Below are positions 35,668 to 44,956 of a stretch of 64,000 bases of DNA, one piece after another (the stretch's first letter is position 1; every line of letters starts with the position of its first letter). Both the position numbers and the translations under genes were made by a program. Location: the NCBI RefSeq assembly GCF_000526935.1, contig NZ_JAHA01000019.1:1054001-1118000 (forward strand), in the 5' to 3' direction. The DNA is from Butyrivibrio sp. FCS014. Its GTDB lineage: Bacteria; Bacillota; Clostridia; Lachnospirales; Lachnospiraceae. The notes beneath the pieces are model-generated. The model made no database searches, had not been told where the DNA came from, and worked only from the letters and a program-made list of their open reading frames with translations.

Positions 35668-36513
35668 CTACATCAAATCATACACATGTTGAGGCCACTG
35701 CTTATCCTCAGGAGGAAAGGACATATAGTCGTCTCCATATACGAAAGAAAACCACCTGTCATACAGCTTTGGCACGGGGAATTCCCTTCCACGAATAATT
35801 CCTGTATCATAGCCATTTAAAACACAAGGCCCAAAGAACGTCAGTCCCCAGTACTTCGGATTCATCTGCTCATTGGACACAAACACAGTCGGAAGCCCCG
35901 CCCCTTCAGTCATCTCAAGCGCTCCGCCTTCAACCTGTACTTTTTTATACCATGCAGCAATCTTCTTAAAAGGCACCATCTTTCCAACTGAAGACAGCAC
36001 AAAGGCCACCGCCTTCATCGCCCCCTTAAAGTGCCCGTAATTAACATATGGCCTGTGTCCCAGCGCCAGAGCATAAAGAGCTTTAAGCTTCATCAGTTGA
36101 AAGTTGCTCTTCTTGATATCATAGACAAACAGATCCATGGTGGGATGAAGAAATCTCCCATCATAAAAATCATCCGCCCCGAAATTGGTGGCGGCATAAG
36201 TAACATCAGTATTGGCAATCTTCACCATGAAATCATAGAAGGTAGTGTAATCCTCCGGCCGCATAAGTTTCAGATGTTCCGGAGCTTCTTTCTCAAACAC
36301 TTCAAGGAACCGCTCATACTCAGCTCTTACAAAACCTATATCCACGTCATCATCCCAGGGAATAAAATCCTTGTGCCTTACAGCTCCAAGAAAAGTTCCG
36401 CCGTGAAGATTATATTTTATATCATATTTGCGGCAGATCCGGTCCACCTCGCAGAGCATGTCGAAGTTGGCATCATGGATCCGCTCCATATATTTTGAGG
36501 TTTTCTCATCCAT
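35668..36513 (-). CDS. LicD family phosphotransferase
   Basis: A 281-residue cytoplasmic protein of the LicD family. Members transfer phosphocholine, or in other species other phospho-groups, from a nucleotide carrier to surface glycans. The signature is HGGTFLGAVRHKDFIPWDDD with VDIGF; Asp54, Asp55, Asp56 and Asp58 form the nucleotidyltransferase-type metal site. No choline kinase or CTP:phosphocholine cytidylyltransferase was found in the window, so the transferred group is open. It lies within the acyltransferase array. Confidence 0.93.
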   Translation of the reverse strand: MDEKTSKYMERIHDANFDMLCEVDRICRKYDIKYNLHGGTFLGAVRHKDFIPWDDDVDIGFVRAEYERFLEVFEKEAPEHLKLMRPEDYTTFYDFMVKIANTDVTYAATNFGADDFYDGRFLHPTMDLFVYDIKKSNFQLMKLKALYALALGHRPYVNYGHFKGAMKAVAFVLSSVGKMVPFKKIAAWYKKVQVEGGALEMTEGAGLPTVFVSNEQMNPKYWGLTFFGPCVLNGYDTGIIRGREFPVPKLYDRWFSFVYGDDYMSFPPEDKQWPQHVYDLM

Positions 36514-36521
36514 GACTTAAA

Positions 36522-37310
36522 TCACCCCTGCTCAATAACTTCAGGATCCGCATAGATGTAATAGCCGTCAACCGTATCAATCAACTTAAGTCCCAATGTT
36601 GTAAGGGATTTATCAATTCTTCTGTCCACTGACAGAACAATATAACTGCATTTGGTCTGCCTCGTTGCCTCAAGAAGTGCCTCCGCATCAATAACCTCGG
36701 GCTTTTCCATAACTTCATATACCACGTTGTAATAATCCCACTGAGTTGCCACCATCTCCCTGCCGTAGGGCATAAGGATATCGGTGTCATACTGTCTTAC
36801 AAAATGCACCAGTTCCGAAGGGAAGGCTGCGCGAACCCTTGGCTCGCCTTCCGCAGGTGCGATCACATCGCAGATATTTATTACATGCTGTGGAATATGA
36901 TAAGCATTCTCAGCAACCGTGACATACTGATTGAGATATACCAAAGAACCCGAAAGCACCAAAGCCGCAAGAACAGCAACGCCCGCGACTCTCTGCCACT
37001 TCCTCTTGCCAAAGCTCACAGCAAATCTGCAGCCAGCATAGCCGATCACCACATACATCGGGACAAGCCACAAGAGCCTATAGTAGGTATCGCTTCCCTC
37101 ATCAAAGGCAGCCACATACACGATCTTTGTAACAGGCAAAAGGAATCCCGCCATCATCACAATGGGTAGAATTCCAAGCAGTATTTTTCTTTTCAGGTCC
37201 TTCTCCGTAACAGTCAGATAAACAGCCGACGCTATCAGAAGGATAGGAAGAAACGGGTTCCCAAAGTACAGTTTAAAAGCAACCCAGCACTCCATAAAGA
37301 TTCCATACAT
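36522..37310 (-). CDS. Membrane protein, possible C-terminal half of a split DUF6077-like protein
   Basis: A 262-residue protein with four or five membrane segments followed by a soluble tail with a Rossmann-like beta pattern (CSYIVLSVDRR, LIDTVDGYYIYA). AAGGAAG lies before the ATG at 37310. It follows the 408-residue membrane protein at 37334 by 23 bases in another frame. Relatives I recall have both parts in one chain, so this pair may be a split gene or a genuine two-subunit arrangement. Function unknown. Confidence 0.65.
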   Translation of the reverse strand: MYGIFMECWVAFKLYFGNPFLPILLIASAVYLTVTEKDLKRKILLGILPIVMMAGFLLPVTKIVYVAAFDEGSDTYYRLLWLVPMYVVIGYAGCRFAVSFGKRKWQRVAGVAVLAALVLSGSLVYLNQYVTVAENAYHIPQHVINICDVIAPAEGEPRVRAAFPSELVHFVRQYDTDILMPYGREMVATQWDYYNVVYEVMEKPEVIDAEALLEATRQTKCSYIVLSVDRRIDKSLTTLGLKLIDTVDGYYIYADPEVIEQG

Positions 37311-37333
37311 AACTTATCTTCCTTCTCATCAAC

Positions 37334-38560
37334 TTATAGTGAGAAATACACAGCCAAATAGGCCAGGTTTGGCAGGATACAAACAAAGGCTCCCACCAGC
37401 ACTGTCCATCTCTTTGAGAAGAACAGCAATATCAATGTAAAAAGAGCTATCAGCGCACTTCCGAATATAACTCCCATGGAACTGCAAACTCCCGAAAACA
37501 TATTTATCAGCCACAGAATAACCCAGGGAGCAATCTTCTCTCTCTTAGCAGACAATCTCTGGTATCTTGCCACATCCTCAGCAACTGAGGTTCGCTTCAT
37601 AAGAGCACTGTCCTTGTTATCAAACACCAACGCCCTGGCCCCGGTTTTGATATCCTCAAACATCCACAGGAACATCCACAGGATCATGGGGAATACAAGA
37701 TTTGCCACCAGTGCCTTTCCCTGCCAGGTCCTCATAAGGAAGAACGTGGCCGGTGTGTATATAGAAACATTTCCAAACATCATCAGAACAGCAATAAACA
37801 CCATAAATACCGGGATCACATGCTGACGTCTTCTGAACAGCACCCTTCCGATCTCCACATAAACCAGATATACAAGGGGTATGAAGAACAGAGGTATTAT
37901 GCTGTGGGACAGAATAGTTGCATGAATGCCACTTCTCTTAGCCACATATCCTATCCACATGGTAATAACCGCCAGCGCATGACGAATATCCAGCGATGTA
38001 CTTGTGCCCGTGTAAGGAAGTATCGTGTTCATAACTCCGGCCTGCTGAGCCAGGAGGGACTCAACAACGTAATAGGCATCATCACCGTCAAAGCTTGCCA
38101 TCACCACGCTCATAACCATCTGGAAGATCATAATTACAAAGAATATTCCCCAGTAAATGAGACTTTCCCTGGAATAATCCAGTTTGAACATAAGCGGATC
38201 AGATCTTGGACTCATAAGATCCTGAGCCTGGGCATGAGCCTCACCGGGGAACAGCGTAAGAAAGCTCTTCTCCCCTTTAAAAAGAAGCATTCCGGCCCTG
38301 ATAGCCCCCGCAAGAGCAAAGAGCAGTGATGCCACCATAAAGTACCTGCAGCAGTAAGCGAAGGCATCATAAACAATCCTGGTCATACAGGCTATGGCCA
38401 CCACCTCAAATACGGCCATATACATCAGAAATCCCAGGATGAAGGTGATTCCCGCCGTTCTTCTTGGTCTTGGCAATATGAAGTTGAAGGCAAGTCCGAT
38501 GAGAAATGGCACAAGAATAAGCCACAGCACCAGACTAAGCGCCGACAAAACTATATTCAT
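37334..38560 (-). CDS. Polytopic membrane protein, DUF6077-like
   Basis: A 408-residue protein with about nine to ten membrane segments. The start at ATG 38560 is taken because GGAG lies seven bases upstream, inside the end of the uridine kinase gene; a TTG at 38575 is the longer alternative. The outer loop after about residue 170 contains ASFDGDDAYYVVESLLAQQ, with acidic residues placed as in GT-C proteins. It ends without the soluble C-terminal domain that follows in the next gene. Likely an envelope glycan transferase or transporter-like protein; not proven. Confidence 0.7.
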   Translation of the reverse strand: MNIVLSALSLVLWLILVPFLIGLAFNFILPRPRRTAGITFILGFLMYMAVFEVVAIACMTRIVYDAFAYCCRYFMVASLLFALAGAIRAGMLLFKGEKSFLTLFPGEAHAQAQDLMSPRSDPLMFKLDYSRESLIYWGIFFVIMIFQMVMSVVMASFDGDDAYYVVESLLAQQAGVMNTILPYTGTSTSLDIRHALAVITMWIGYVAKRSGIHATILSHSIIPLFFIPLVYLVYVEIGRVLFRRRQHVIPVFMVFIAVLMMFGNVSIYTPATFFLMRTWQGKALVANLVFPMILWMFLWMFEDIKTGARALVFDNKDSALMKRTSVAEDVARYQRLSAKREKIAPWVILWLINMFSGVCSSMGVIFGSALIALFTLILLFFSKRWTVLVGAFVCILPNLAYLAVYFSL

Positions 38561-38564
38561 CTGT

Positions 38565-39185
38565 TTACTCCGCAAGCATTAATTTGAGATGTTCCTGAAG
38601 AATGCTGATACCTGTGAGGTTCTCGCCGCCTCTTGGAATGATGATATCGGCATATTTCTTGCTGGGTTCAACGAACTGCTCATGCATGGGCTTTACAGTC
38701 TCTCTGTACTGCGTCAGAATGGACTCAATGCTCCTTGCACGCTCCACCATATCTCTTCTGATCCTGCGCATAAGTCTCTCATCGGCATCAGTCTCAACAA
38801 ACACCTTGATATCCATAAGATCTCTGAGCTGCTTATTTTCAAGGATAAGAATTCCTTCAAGAATGATAACCTTCTTTGGAACCACATGAACCGTGGCATC
38901 AGACCTGTTATGAATAGTGTAATCATAAACAGGCATATCAATAGCCTCATTATTCTTGAGCTTCTTGACATCCTCTATCATAAGGTCTGTATCAAAGGAT
39001 TCGGGATGGTCATAGTTGAGCCTGCTCCTGTCCTCATAGGAAAGGTCATCATGGGCCTTATAATATGAATCATGGTTCAGCACCACGATGTCATCGCCGA
39101 ACTTCTCCTTTATCTTTCTTACAATTGTTGTCTTTCCGGAAGCTGTACCTCCTGCAATTCCAACTACACAAGTATTATCGCTCAT
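38565..39185 (-). CDS. udk: Uridine kinase
   Basis: A 206-residue P-loop kinase that phosphorylates uridine and cytidine in pyrimidine salvage. The Walker A motif is GIAGGTASGKTT, followed by NHDSYYK, NYDHPESFDTDL and DYTIHNR, all family hallmarks. The start at 39185 is chosen because GGAGG lies five bases upstream. It stands inside a glycan acyltransferase cluster, where it could supply UMP/UTP for nucleotide sugars, but an accidental location is equally possible. Confidence 0.96.
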   Translation of the reverse strand: MSDNTCVVGIAGGTASGKTTIVRKIKEKFGDDIVVLNHDSYYKAHDDLSYEDRSRLNYDHPESFDTDLMIEDVKKLKNNEAIDMPVYDYTIHNRSDATVHVVPKKVIILEGILILENKQLRDLMDIKVFVETDADERLMRRIRRDMVERARSIESILTQYRETVKPMHEQFVEPSKKYADIIIPRGGENLTGISILQEHLKLMLAE

Positions 39186-39197
39186 AGCATCCTCCAT

Positions 39198-40694
39198 TTA
39201 TTGTTCATAATCATTTCCATATGACTTATAGTACGAACGGCCCAATATTTCGCCGTTCTCCTGGCTATACACAATAATCTGTATGTCGTACTCATAATGC
39301 TCATCATCATACAGATAATTCGTATCCGGGTCCTCATCAGTATAAAGAAGTCTGAACATATGCTCCACAGGCCGATAATTCAACATACCCATGGCAGTTT
39401 TTACGCCTTTAAGCTCACCACTGTCCCTCGCCTCATATACATATTCTTTTCCTTGCGACTGATCCCTTATGAGAATATATGGCCCATCTGTCTCACGGAA
39501 TGTATCTGTTCCGGAAATATTGCAAATAAGATTTTTGAATCTCTCATCTGAAAAAGCATCAGACCCTTCATTTATATATATAACGCAGCTTACATCCCTC
39601 ACTGATAGATAATTAAGCTGCTGATACAGATTGTCGCTTTCCCTGGCCTTGTCTGCCAGTTCCCTGTAGAAGGCATCCGCCTTCTCCTGCCAATCATCAT
39701 AGTCGGGATCACCTCTATGGTCCTCAAACTCTCCCGTATCCATAAGGATCTCTCCCAGGAACTGAGTCACCTTTGTAGCTCCCAGCGCATTCAGGTGCCC
39801 CGTATCATTAAGGTCTGTATATAGATCAATTATATCCCCATCCAGCATATAGTAAAAAGGGACGTCATATTTGGCTGAAATCTCCTCGGCGCTGATTGCT
39901 GCTTTCTTATCCTCTGTGGTAGCACTGCAGGGAAGGAAGGTAACAATAACTCCGATATTCCTGTTCTGGCACTCATCGATTATCTTCTCAAGATACTCCT
40001 CACCGACAGTATAAGTTTCAAGTCCAACCCAGCCCTCAGGATCAGGATAGGTTTTGGGAAAACGTTCCACATTATACCTCATCTCAGCCCCGAACATCCG
40101 GTTACGCTCCCCTCTTCCAAAGAGAGCCTCGTAATCATCCTTTGTAAGTTCCTTCCACCTGTCATGGTACGCAGTCATGGTAAAAAGAAATTCCATCCGC
40201 CGCAGTGGTGACTGTATCATATCTGTTACCGCCGCCAACTTGATATGATCTGTAGGCCAGGCATCCATGTTGAGATGAAGCTGTTCCAAAGCAACATTAG
40301 GGTCATCTTCGGTTGCGTTCTCCTCCATCACATCAAGGAATTTATAATCCTTCTGCATAAGGAATGTATCCACAACCACGTACTTTGGCGTAGTATAGTT
40401 TAACGCCTCCATGAGTTCCCAGTAGGTAGCCTGCATTACAGAGCCATGTCCTCCCATGTTGTAGGAAGTTATTCCGTAGTCCTCAAACAATACACATGGG
40501 TTACATGCATTTATCACATGAGATGATCCAAAAAATAGAACGTCTATCTGGTCCTGCGCCGCCTTATCAAAAAAGTCAGCATACTTATGGTCACTGTCCT
40601 TGCGCTTTACAAGAATGGAGGCCGCAGTGACACAGAAAGCCAGCATAGCCAGGAACAATATGCACTTTATCGTATTAAAAAGAGTCTTCTTCAT
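39198..40694 (-). CDS. SGNH-like anchored protein, MBOAT partner
   Basis: A 498-residue protein with an N-terminal membrane segment. LFFGSSHVINAC (serine block 56-58) and LNDTGHLNALGATKVT (Asp297, His300) are present. It is homologous throughout to the protein at 32685-34124, including the end of the catalytic domain and an extra C-terminal domain of about 150 residues. It follows the MBOAT at 40706 by 11 bases and probably acts with it. Confidence 0.85.
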   Translation of the reverse strand: MKKTLFNTIKCILFLAMLAFCVTAASILVKRKDSDHKYADFFDKAAQDQIDVLFFGSSHVINACNPCVLFEDYGITSYNMGGHGSVMQATYWELMEALNYTTPKYVVVDTFLMQKDYKFLDVMEENATEDDPNVALEQLHLNMDAWPTDHIKLAAVTDMIQSPLRRMEFLFTMTAYHDRWKELTKDDYEALFGRGERNRMFGAEMRYNVERFPKTYPDPEGWVGLETYTVGEEYLEKIIDECQNRNIGVIVTFLPCSATTEDKKAAISAEEISAKYDVPFYYMLDGDIIDLYTDLNDTGHLNALGATKVTQFLGEILMDTGEFEDHRGDPDYDDWQEKADAFYRELADKARESDNLYQQLNYLSVRDVSCVIYINEGSDAFSDERFKNLICNISGTDTFRETDGPYILIRDQSQGKEYVYEARDSGELKGVKTAMGMLNYRPVEHMFRLLYTDEDPDTNYLYDDEHYEYDIQIIVYSQENGEILGRSYYKSYGNDYEQ

Positions 40695-40705
40695 AAATAT
40701 ATTTC

Positions 40706-42115
40706 CTAAAACTGCTGATAAATAAAGGATGAGGCATCATACCCCGGTCCCCAGATACCGAATATCAGTATCAGCAGAACAAAGAGAATCATTACTGCCC
40801 ATCTGAACCAGATGCCCTCATGAACGAGCTTTTCTCTTAAATCTACGCCGTGGTAATTTATAACGTCATCTATAATAACAAAAATTATTCCCAGCACTCC
40901 CATGTTCATATCCATAACGTCAAGCCCGTGTGTAAAAAGACTCCCGTCGGAAAAGATCCATGGTGTGACCTCAAGGCTCTTTCTAAGCACCGTGAGCGCC
41001 GTATCCACAGTATCGGCCCTGAAGAACACCCAGGCTGCATTGACCAGCAAAAAGGTCAGGAATGCCTTAACAAATCTGTGGGAATATCCTTCTCTTCTTA
41101 TTCCCAGCTTTTTGACCACAAAGTTCCTGGCGGGCATCAACAGATATCCGACAATTTGATAAACGGCGTGCAGCATTCCCCATATCAAAAAAGTCAGCGC
41201 CGACCCATGCCAGATACCGCTTATGGCAAACACAATAAGAATGTTCAAATACTTTCTGAATATTCCTTTTCTGTTTCCACCAAGCGGAATGTAAATATAG
41301 TCCCTGAGCCAACTTGAAAGTGAAATATGCCATCTTCTCCAGAATTCAGCAACAGAACCCGACATATAGGGGCTGTCAAAATTCTTCATAACATCGATTC
41401 CAAGAAGCCTTGCTGCGCCTATGGCGATATAGGAATATCCTGCAAAATCACAATAAATCTCAATACTGTAGAACAACGTTGCAATGAATACCACAGTTCC
41501 CGAATTATCGGAAGGTGCCGCGTACACTCTGTTCACAAAAATAGCAAGCCTGTCTGCCACAAACAGCTTAAGGACCAATCCCCATAATATCTGGAGTATT
41601 CCGTATCTCAATCTGTCAAAGTCCACGTTAGCAGGCTTGTCAAACTGAGGAAGGAGATTACCGGCCCTTTCTATAGGGCCACTGAGTATCAAAGGGAAAA
41701 AGGACACAAACAGCGAATACTTTATCGGATTGCGCTCAGGATCAACATCTTCGCGGTACACATCAATAAGATATCCTATAGCCTTAAGCATGTAAAAAGA
41801 AATACCGATTGCCCCAAGGATACTTCCGCTTCTGAAAACAAGCATGGCAACTACACTTATGACTATCGATAGAAACAGGATTGCTTTTCCCGCGAAGCTG
41901 CGATTTTCTGATCTTATGGTACCAATAAGAAGCCCCGCGCCATAGGTAACAAGAATTGATGCCATCAAAACAACGCCGGCTTTATAATCCAGCGCAAAAT
42001 AAAAGCCAAGGCTTATAATTGCAAGCCATATATATCTGTATTTTCCGGGAATCAAGGCATTTATAAGTGCCGCTATGGGAAGCACAGCCCCAAATGCCAA
42101 TAAAGCATTTATCAT
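40706..42115 (-). CDS. MBOAT family O-acyltransferase
   Basis: A 469-residue polytopic protein with EFWRRWHISLSSWLRDY, YIPLGGNRKG and SGIWHGSA (His303), second His 316. The ATG at 42115 overlaps the stop codon of the preceding glycosyltransferase (TGATG), with GAGGG upstream. This indicates translational coupling; a TTG one codon earlier is the alternative. Close to the MBOAT at 34136 in order of motifs. Confidence 0.94.
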   Translation of the reverse strand: MINALLAFGAVLPIAALINALIPGKYRYIWLAIISLGFYFALDYKAGVVLMASILVTYGAGLLIGTIRSENRSFAGKAILFLSIVISVVAMLVFRSGSILGAIGISFYMLKAIGYLIDVYREDVDPERNPIKYSLFVSFFPLILSGPIERAGNLLPQFDKPANVDFDRLRYGILQILWGLVLKLFVADRLAIFVNRVYAAPSDNSGTVVFIATLFYSIEIYCDFAGYSYIAIGAARLLGIDVMKNFDSPYMSGSVAEFWRRWHISLSSWLRDYIYIPLGGNRKGIFRKYLNILIVFAISGIWHGSALTFLIWGMLHAVYQIVGYLLMPARNFVVKKLGIRREGYSHRFVKAFLTFLLVNAAWVFFRADTVDTALTVLRKSLEVTPWIFSDGSLFTHGLDVMDMNMGVLGIIFVIIDDVINYHGVDLREKLVHEGIWFRWAVMILFVLLILIFGIWGPGYDASSFIYQQF

Positions 42116-43068
42116 CAATCGGTTCCCTCATCAAAGTTAATTCGTTTCTCTTCAACCACAATGGGCCTTCCGATGACCCTGGTATTTATATTTAAAATAT
42201 ACTCTCCCATCAGTCCTATGAAAAAGAGCTGTATGCCTCCGATAAGGAACAGTCCGATTATCATAGGTGCATAGCCTGCATGGAAACTGTTCCAATGTGT
42301 CAGCTTCAGCACCAGATACACAATGGCTATAATAACATTGATCAGTGCACAGAAGAATCCTGCAAATGTACAGAGCCTTAAGCCCACCTTCGTGTAGGAA
42401 GTTATACTGAGCATAGCGGCATCATACAGGGTATAGAAATTATTGTGTGTATTACCCGCTCTGCGCTTTGGCTGCTCGTACTCTACTGTAGTCATGTTGA
42501 AGCCTTCGCCGTACTCTGCCACAATTCCTCGCAGGAATGGTATAGGGTCGTTCAACTGCCGCAGCAGTTCTATAAATGTCCTGTCATACAGACCAAAGCC
42601 GGTAAAGTGCTCTATCATCTTTACGTCTGACATATTTCTTATAAGTCTGTAGTACAAGGTCCTAAGGAGATAGACAAATGGATTTTCCCTGCTGGACTTC
42701 TTGATGGCGCTTACTATCCTGTGCCCCTTCTCCCATTCTCTCACCAGAGTCGGGATAAGCTCAACCGGATCCTGAAAATCCGCACATACAGGTATTACGC
42801 AGTCGCCGTCCAGCTGACACATACCGTAAAATGGTGATTTAAACTGTCCGAAATTGGTCACGTTGAAGATAGCCTTGATCTTCCTGTTACCTGCGCAGAG
42901 TTTTTCTATCTCGCTGCGAGTGCCGTCCGTCGATGCATTATCAATAAAGGCTATTTCATAGTCGTAAGAAGGAAGGTCCTTTTTTAGCATCCCTTCTACA
43001 GCCCCTGCAATAGCCGCCACATTTTCAACCTCATTAAAACAGGGAATAAGAATACTTATCTTCTTCAT
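42115..43068 (-). CDS. GtrB/ArnC-like family 2 glycosyltransferase
   Basis: A 317-residue protein: a GT2 domain (SILIPCFNEVENV, IDNASTDGT, ADFQDPVELIP) followed by two membrane segments near residues 230-255 and 265-290. Such proteins usually transfer a sugar from a nucleotide to undecaprenyl phosphate on the inner face, supplying GT-C or similar transferases outside. AAGGGA precedes the ATG. It starts just after a terminator-like hairpin and is coupled to the MBOAT that follows. Sugar unknown. Confidence 0.92.
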   Translation of the reverse strand: MKKISILIPCFNEVENVAAIAGAVEGMLKKDLPSYDYEIAFIDNASTDGTRSEIEKLCAGNRKIKAIFNVTNFGQFKSPFYGMCQLDGDCVIPVCADFQDPVELIPTLVREWEKGHRIVSAIKKSSRENPFVYLLRTLYYRLIRNMSDVKMIEHFTGFGLYDRTFIELLRQLNDPIPFLRGIVAEYGEGFNMTTVEYEQPKRRAGNTHNNFYTLYDAAMLSITSYTKVGLRLCTFAGFFCALINVIIAIVYLVLKLTHWNSFHAGYAPMIIGLFLIGGIQLFFIGLMGEYILNINTRVIGRPIVVEEKRINFDEGTD

Positions 43069-43084
43069 AATGTCCCTTTTAAAG

Positions 43085-43114
43085 AAACTCGGAGCTAGGT
43101 GTAGCTCCGAGTTT
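43085..43114 (-). terminator. Terminator after the FAD oxidoreductase gene
   Basis: A perfect 13-base stem (43085-43097 with 43102-43114) and a four-base loop, with T-rich bases on the minus-strand side (TTTCTTT). It ends the short unit that starts at the promoter 44802-44774. Read-through must feed the next gene unless an unseen promoter lies here, because only 16 bases separate the hairpin from the start codon at 43068. Confidence 0.75.
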
Positions 43115-43148
43115 TATTGTCTTGTATGTCACCCCAGAAGGCCGCTTG

Positions 43149-44732
43149 TCAGTCTACCTCAACCTCATCTTCTGTGGCCTTGGATTCATCCGACTCGTGA
43201 TATTCCTTCTCGGTATTTACGTTCCAGATGTTGCTGCGGTCCTCTGTACCGGAAAGGATATTCTTAACAGTCTCAAAAGAAGTACACATGGAGTGGTCAA
43301 TATTGTTGTATCTGTGCTGGCCGTTTCTGCCGACACAGTACAGATTATCGATAGTATTAAGATAAGCAACCAGCTTGTCCATCTCATCATAGGTATCGAA
43401 GTAAGCAGGATATGCCTTTTTAACACGTTCCATGTGATAATCCATAACCTCAGAAGGACTACTGATAAGATCCAATGTTACCATCTCATCGATGGCCATC
43501 TTCGCAAACTCATCCTCCGTCATATTCCACATGGAATCGCCTTCAAAGCAGAAATACTCAAGTCCAACCCAAACTGTATTCTGGATATCCTTAACAAGGT
43601 AAGGAGACCAGTTGTTGTAAATCTGGAAACGTCCCATCTTAACTGTTCTGTCCTGAACATAGACCCAGTTATCCGGAACTATATTACCGATAGTCTTGAT
43701 ATCGGTCTTATTTACAAGATTGAGCTTGGGAACAAGCACGCCCAGGGTCATATAATCACGATAAGGAAGTCCGGCAGCAATCCTTGCAGGATCTGCAGGA
43801 ACATCATTCATTCCGGCAACAAGATCCTTAACAGGCATTGAGCTGATAACTACATCACCGTCAATGTCTATATCCTGTCCATCCTGAAGATAGGTAACAC
43901 CCTTTATGTGATTGCCCTCCTTACGGATCTTGGTAACCTTGGCATTCATGATGATGGTACCGCCAAGCTTTTTGATTTCCTCAGCGGTTACATCCCACAG
44001 CTGCCCCGGGCCAAGCTTAGGATATGAGAATTCTTCGATAAGTGAAGTCTCAACCTTACCTCCGGTCTTGCCGTGCTTCTTGTTGAAAGCGTTCTTGAGA
44101 ACTGCCAGAATTGATACACCCTTTACACGCTGAGCGCCCCAGGAAGGGTCAATCTCGGACGGATGCCTTCCCCAAAGATTCTCTGTGTAATACTCAAAGA
44201 ACATGGAATAGAGTTTCTTGCCGAAGCGGTTTACATAGAAATCCTCAAGAGACTTCTCTTCTCTTTTAAAGAGCATGGCATGAAGATATGAGAATCCGCA
44301 GGCCATTGTCTTTGAAAATCCCATGTTCTTGAAGGTCTCAACCTTCAGAGAAATAGGATAATCATAGAATTTCCTGTCAAAGAAAATACGGGAAACACGG
44401 TTACGCCTCAGCATAACCCTGTCTGTCTTCTCGGGATCGGGACCGCCCGCCTTCATCTTCATGGGGCGATTTAAGACGATGTCATCATAGGTGGGTGCAC
44501 CCTGCTGGGGAAGCATCTTCTCCCACCACTCGTTGACCTCAGGTACCTTGGAGAAGAATCTGTGGCCACCCATATCCATACGGTTACCCTTATATTCAAC
44601 AGTTCTTGAAATACCACCGAACTTGTCAGACTCCTCAAATACAATAACCTGATAATCCTTAGATTTGGTCAGAAGCTCATACGCAGCAGTAAGTCCCGCA
44701 GGGCCTGCTCCGATAATAAGCGCTTTTTTCAT
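43149..44732 (-). CDS. FAD-dependent oxidoreductase, protoporphyrinogen oxidase/UGM-like
   Basis: A 527-residue flavoprotein. The FAD-binding GxGxxG is in [18 protein letters not shown], and [21 protein letters not shown] is the second dinucleotide-binding block. Members of this group, placed in polysaccharide clusters, resemble UDP-galactopyranose mutases and amine oxidases but act on sugars or lipids not established here. Length is longer than typical UGM (about 380). It has its own promoter and is followed by a terminator, so it forms a monocistronic or leading unit. Confidence 0.85.
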   Translation of the reverse strand: MKKALIIGAGPAGLTAAYELLTKSKDYQVIVFEESDKFGGISRTVEYKGNRMDMGGHRFFSKVPEVNEWWEKMLPQQGAPTYDDIVLNRPMKMKAGGPDPEKTDRVMLRRNRVSRIFFDRKFYDYPISLKVETFKNMGFSKTMACGFSYLHAMLFKREEKSLEDFYVNRFGKKLYSMFFEYYTENLWGRHPSEIDPSWGAQRVKGVSILAVLKNAFNKKHGKTGGKVETSLIEEFSYPKLGPGQLWDVTAEEIKKLGGTIIMNAKVTKIRKEGNHIKGVTYLQDGQDIDIDGDVVISSMPVKDLVAGMNDVPADPARIAAGLPYRDYMTLGVLVPKLNLVNKTDIKTIGNIVPDNWVYVQDRTVKMGRFQIYNNWSPYLVKDIQNTVWVGLEYFCFEGDSMWNMTEDEFAKMAIDEMVTLDLISSPSEVMDYHMERVKKAYPAYFDTYDEMDKLVAYLNTIDNLYCVGRNGQHRYNNIDHSMCTSFETVKNILSGTEDRSNIWNVNTEKEYHESDESKATEDEVEVD

Positions 44733-44773
44733 ACGGAATACCTTCCTAAATTAATATTTTACACAACATAAGT

Positions 44774-44802
44774 AGTATACCCCACAGCGCCGTTTTCTTC
44801 AA
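44774..44802 (-). promoter_or_regulatory. Promoter of the FAD oxidoreductase gene
   Basis: TTGAAG (44802-44797) and TATACT (44779-44774) are 17 bases apart on the minus strand. Transcription would start near 44767, about 35 bases before the ATG at 44732. Confidence 0.7.
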
Positions 44803-44845
44803 CAGTCTGCGATATCGAGGGATTAGTTGTCGCTTTTTCGTATAT

Positions 44846-44866
44846 TTCTTAAGAAATTCTTAAGAT
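44846..44866. promoter_or_regulatory. Palindromic operator candidate in a divergent intergenic region
   Basis: Two CTTAAG hexamers (44848-44853 and 44859-44864) are spaced 11 bases apart, one helical turn, and form an almost perfect dyad extending to TTCTTAAGAA. It lies between the divergent genes 43149-44732 and 44957-46165, about 44 bases upstream of the minus-strand -35 box. A regulator site is plausible but unproven. Confidence 0.45.
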
Positions 44867-44920
44867 TGCTCTTTTGATTCTTAATTTTTCTACAAAATTC
44901 ACACAAATAATATTTTTTGG

Positions 44921-44929
44921 TGTTAGAAT
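44921..44929 (+). promoter_or_regulatory. Extended -10 promoter candidate
   Basis: TG-T-TAGAAT on the plus strand matches an extended -10 element. No good -35 is seen. The transcript would start near 44936, about 20 bases before the ATG at 44957, leaving room for the GAGGAT ribosome-binding site. Confidence 0.4.
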
Positions 44930-44956
44930 GTTTTTTGGAAAAGCGAGGATAATTAT

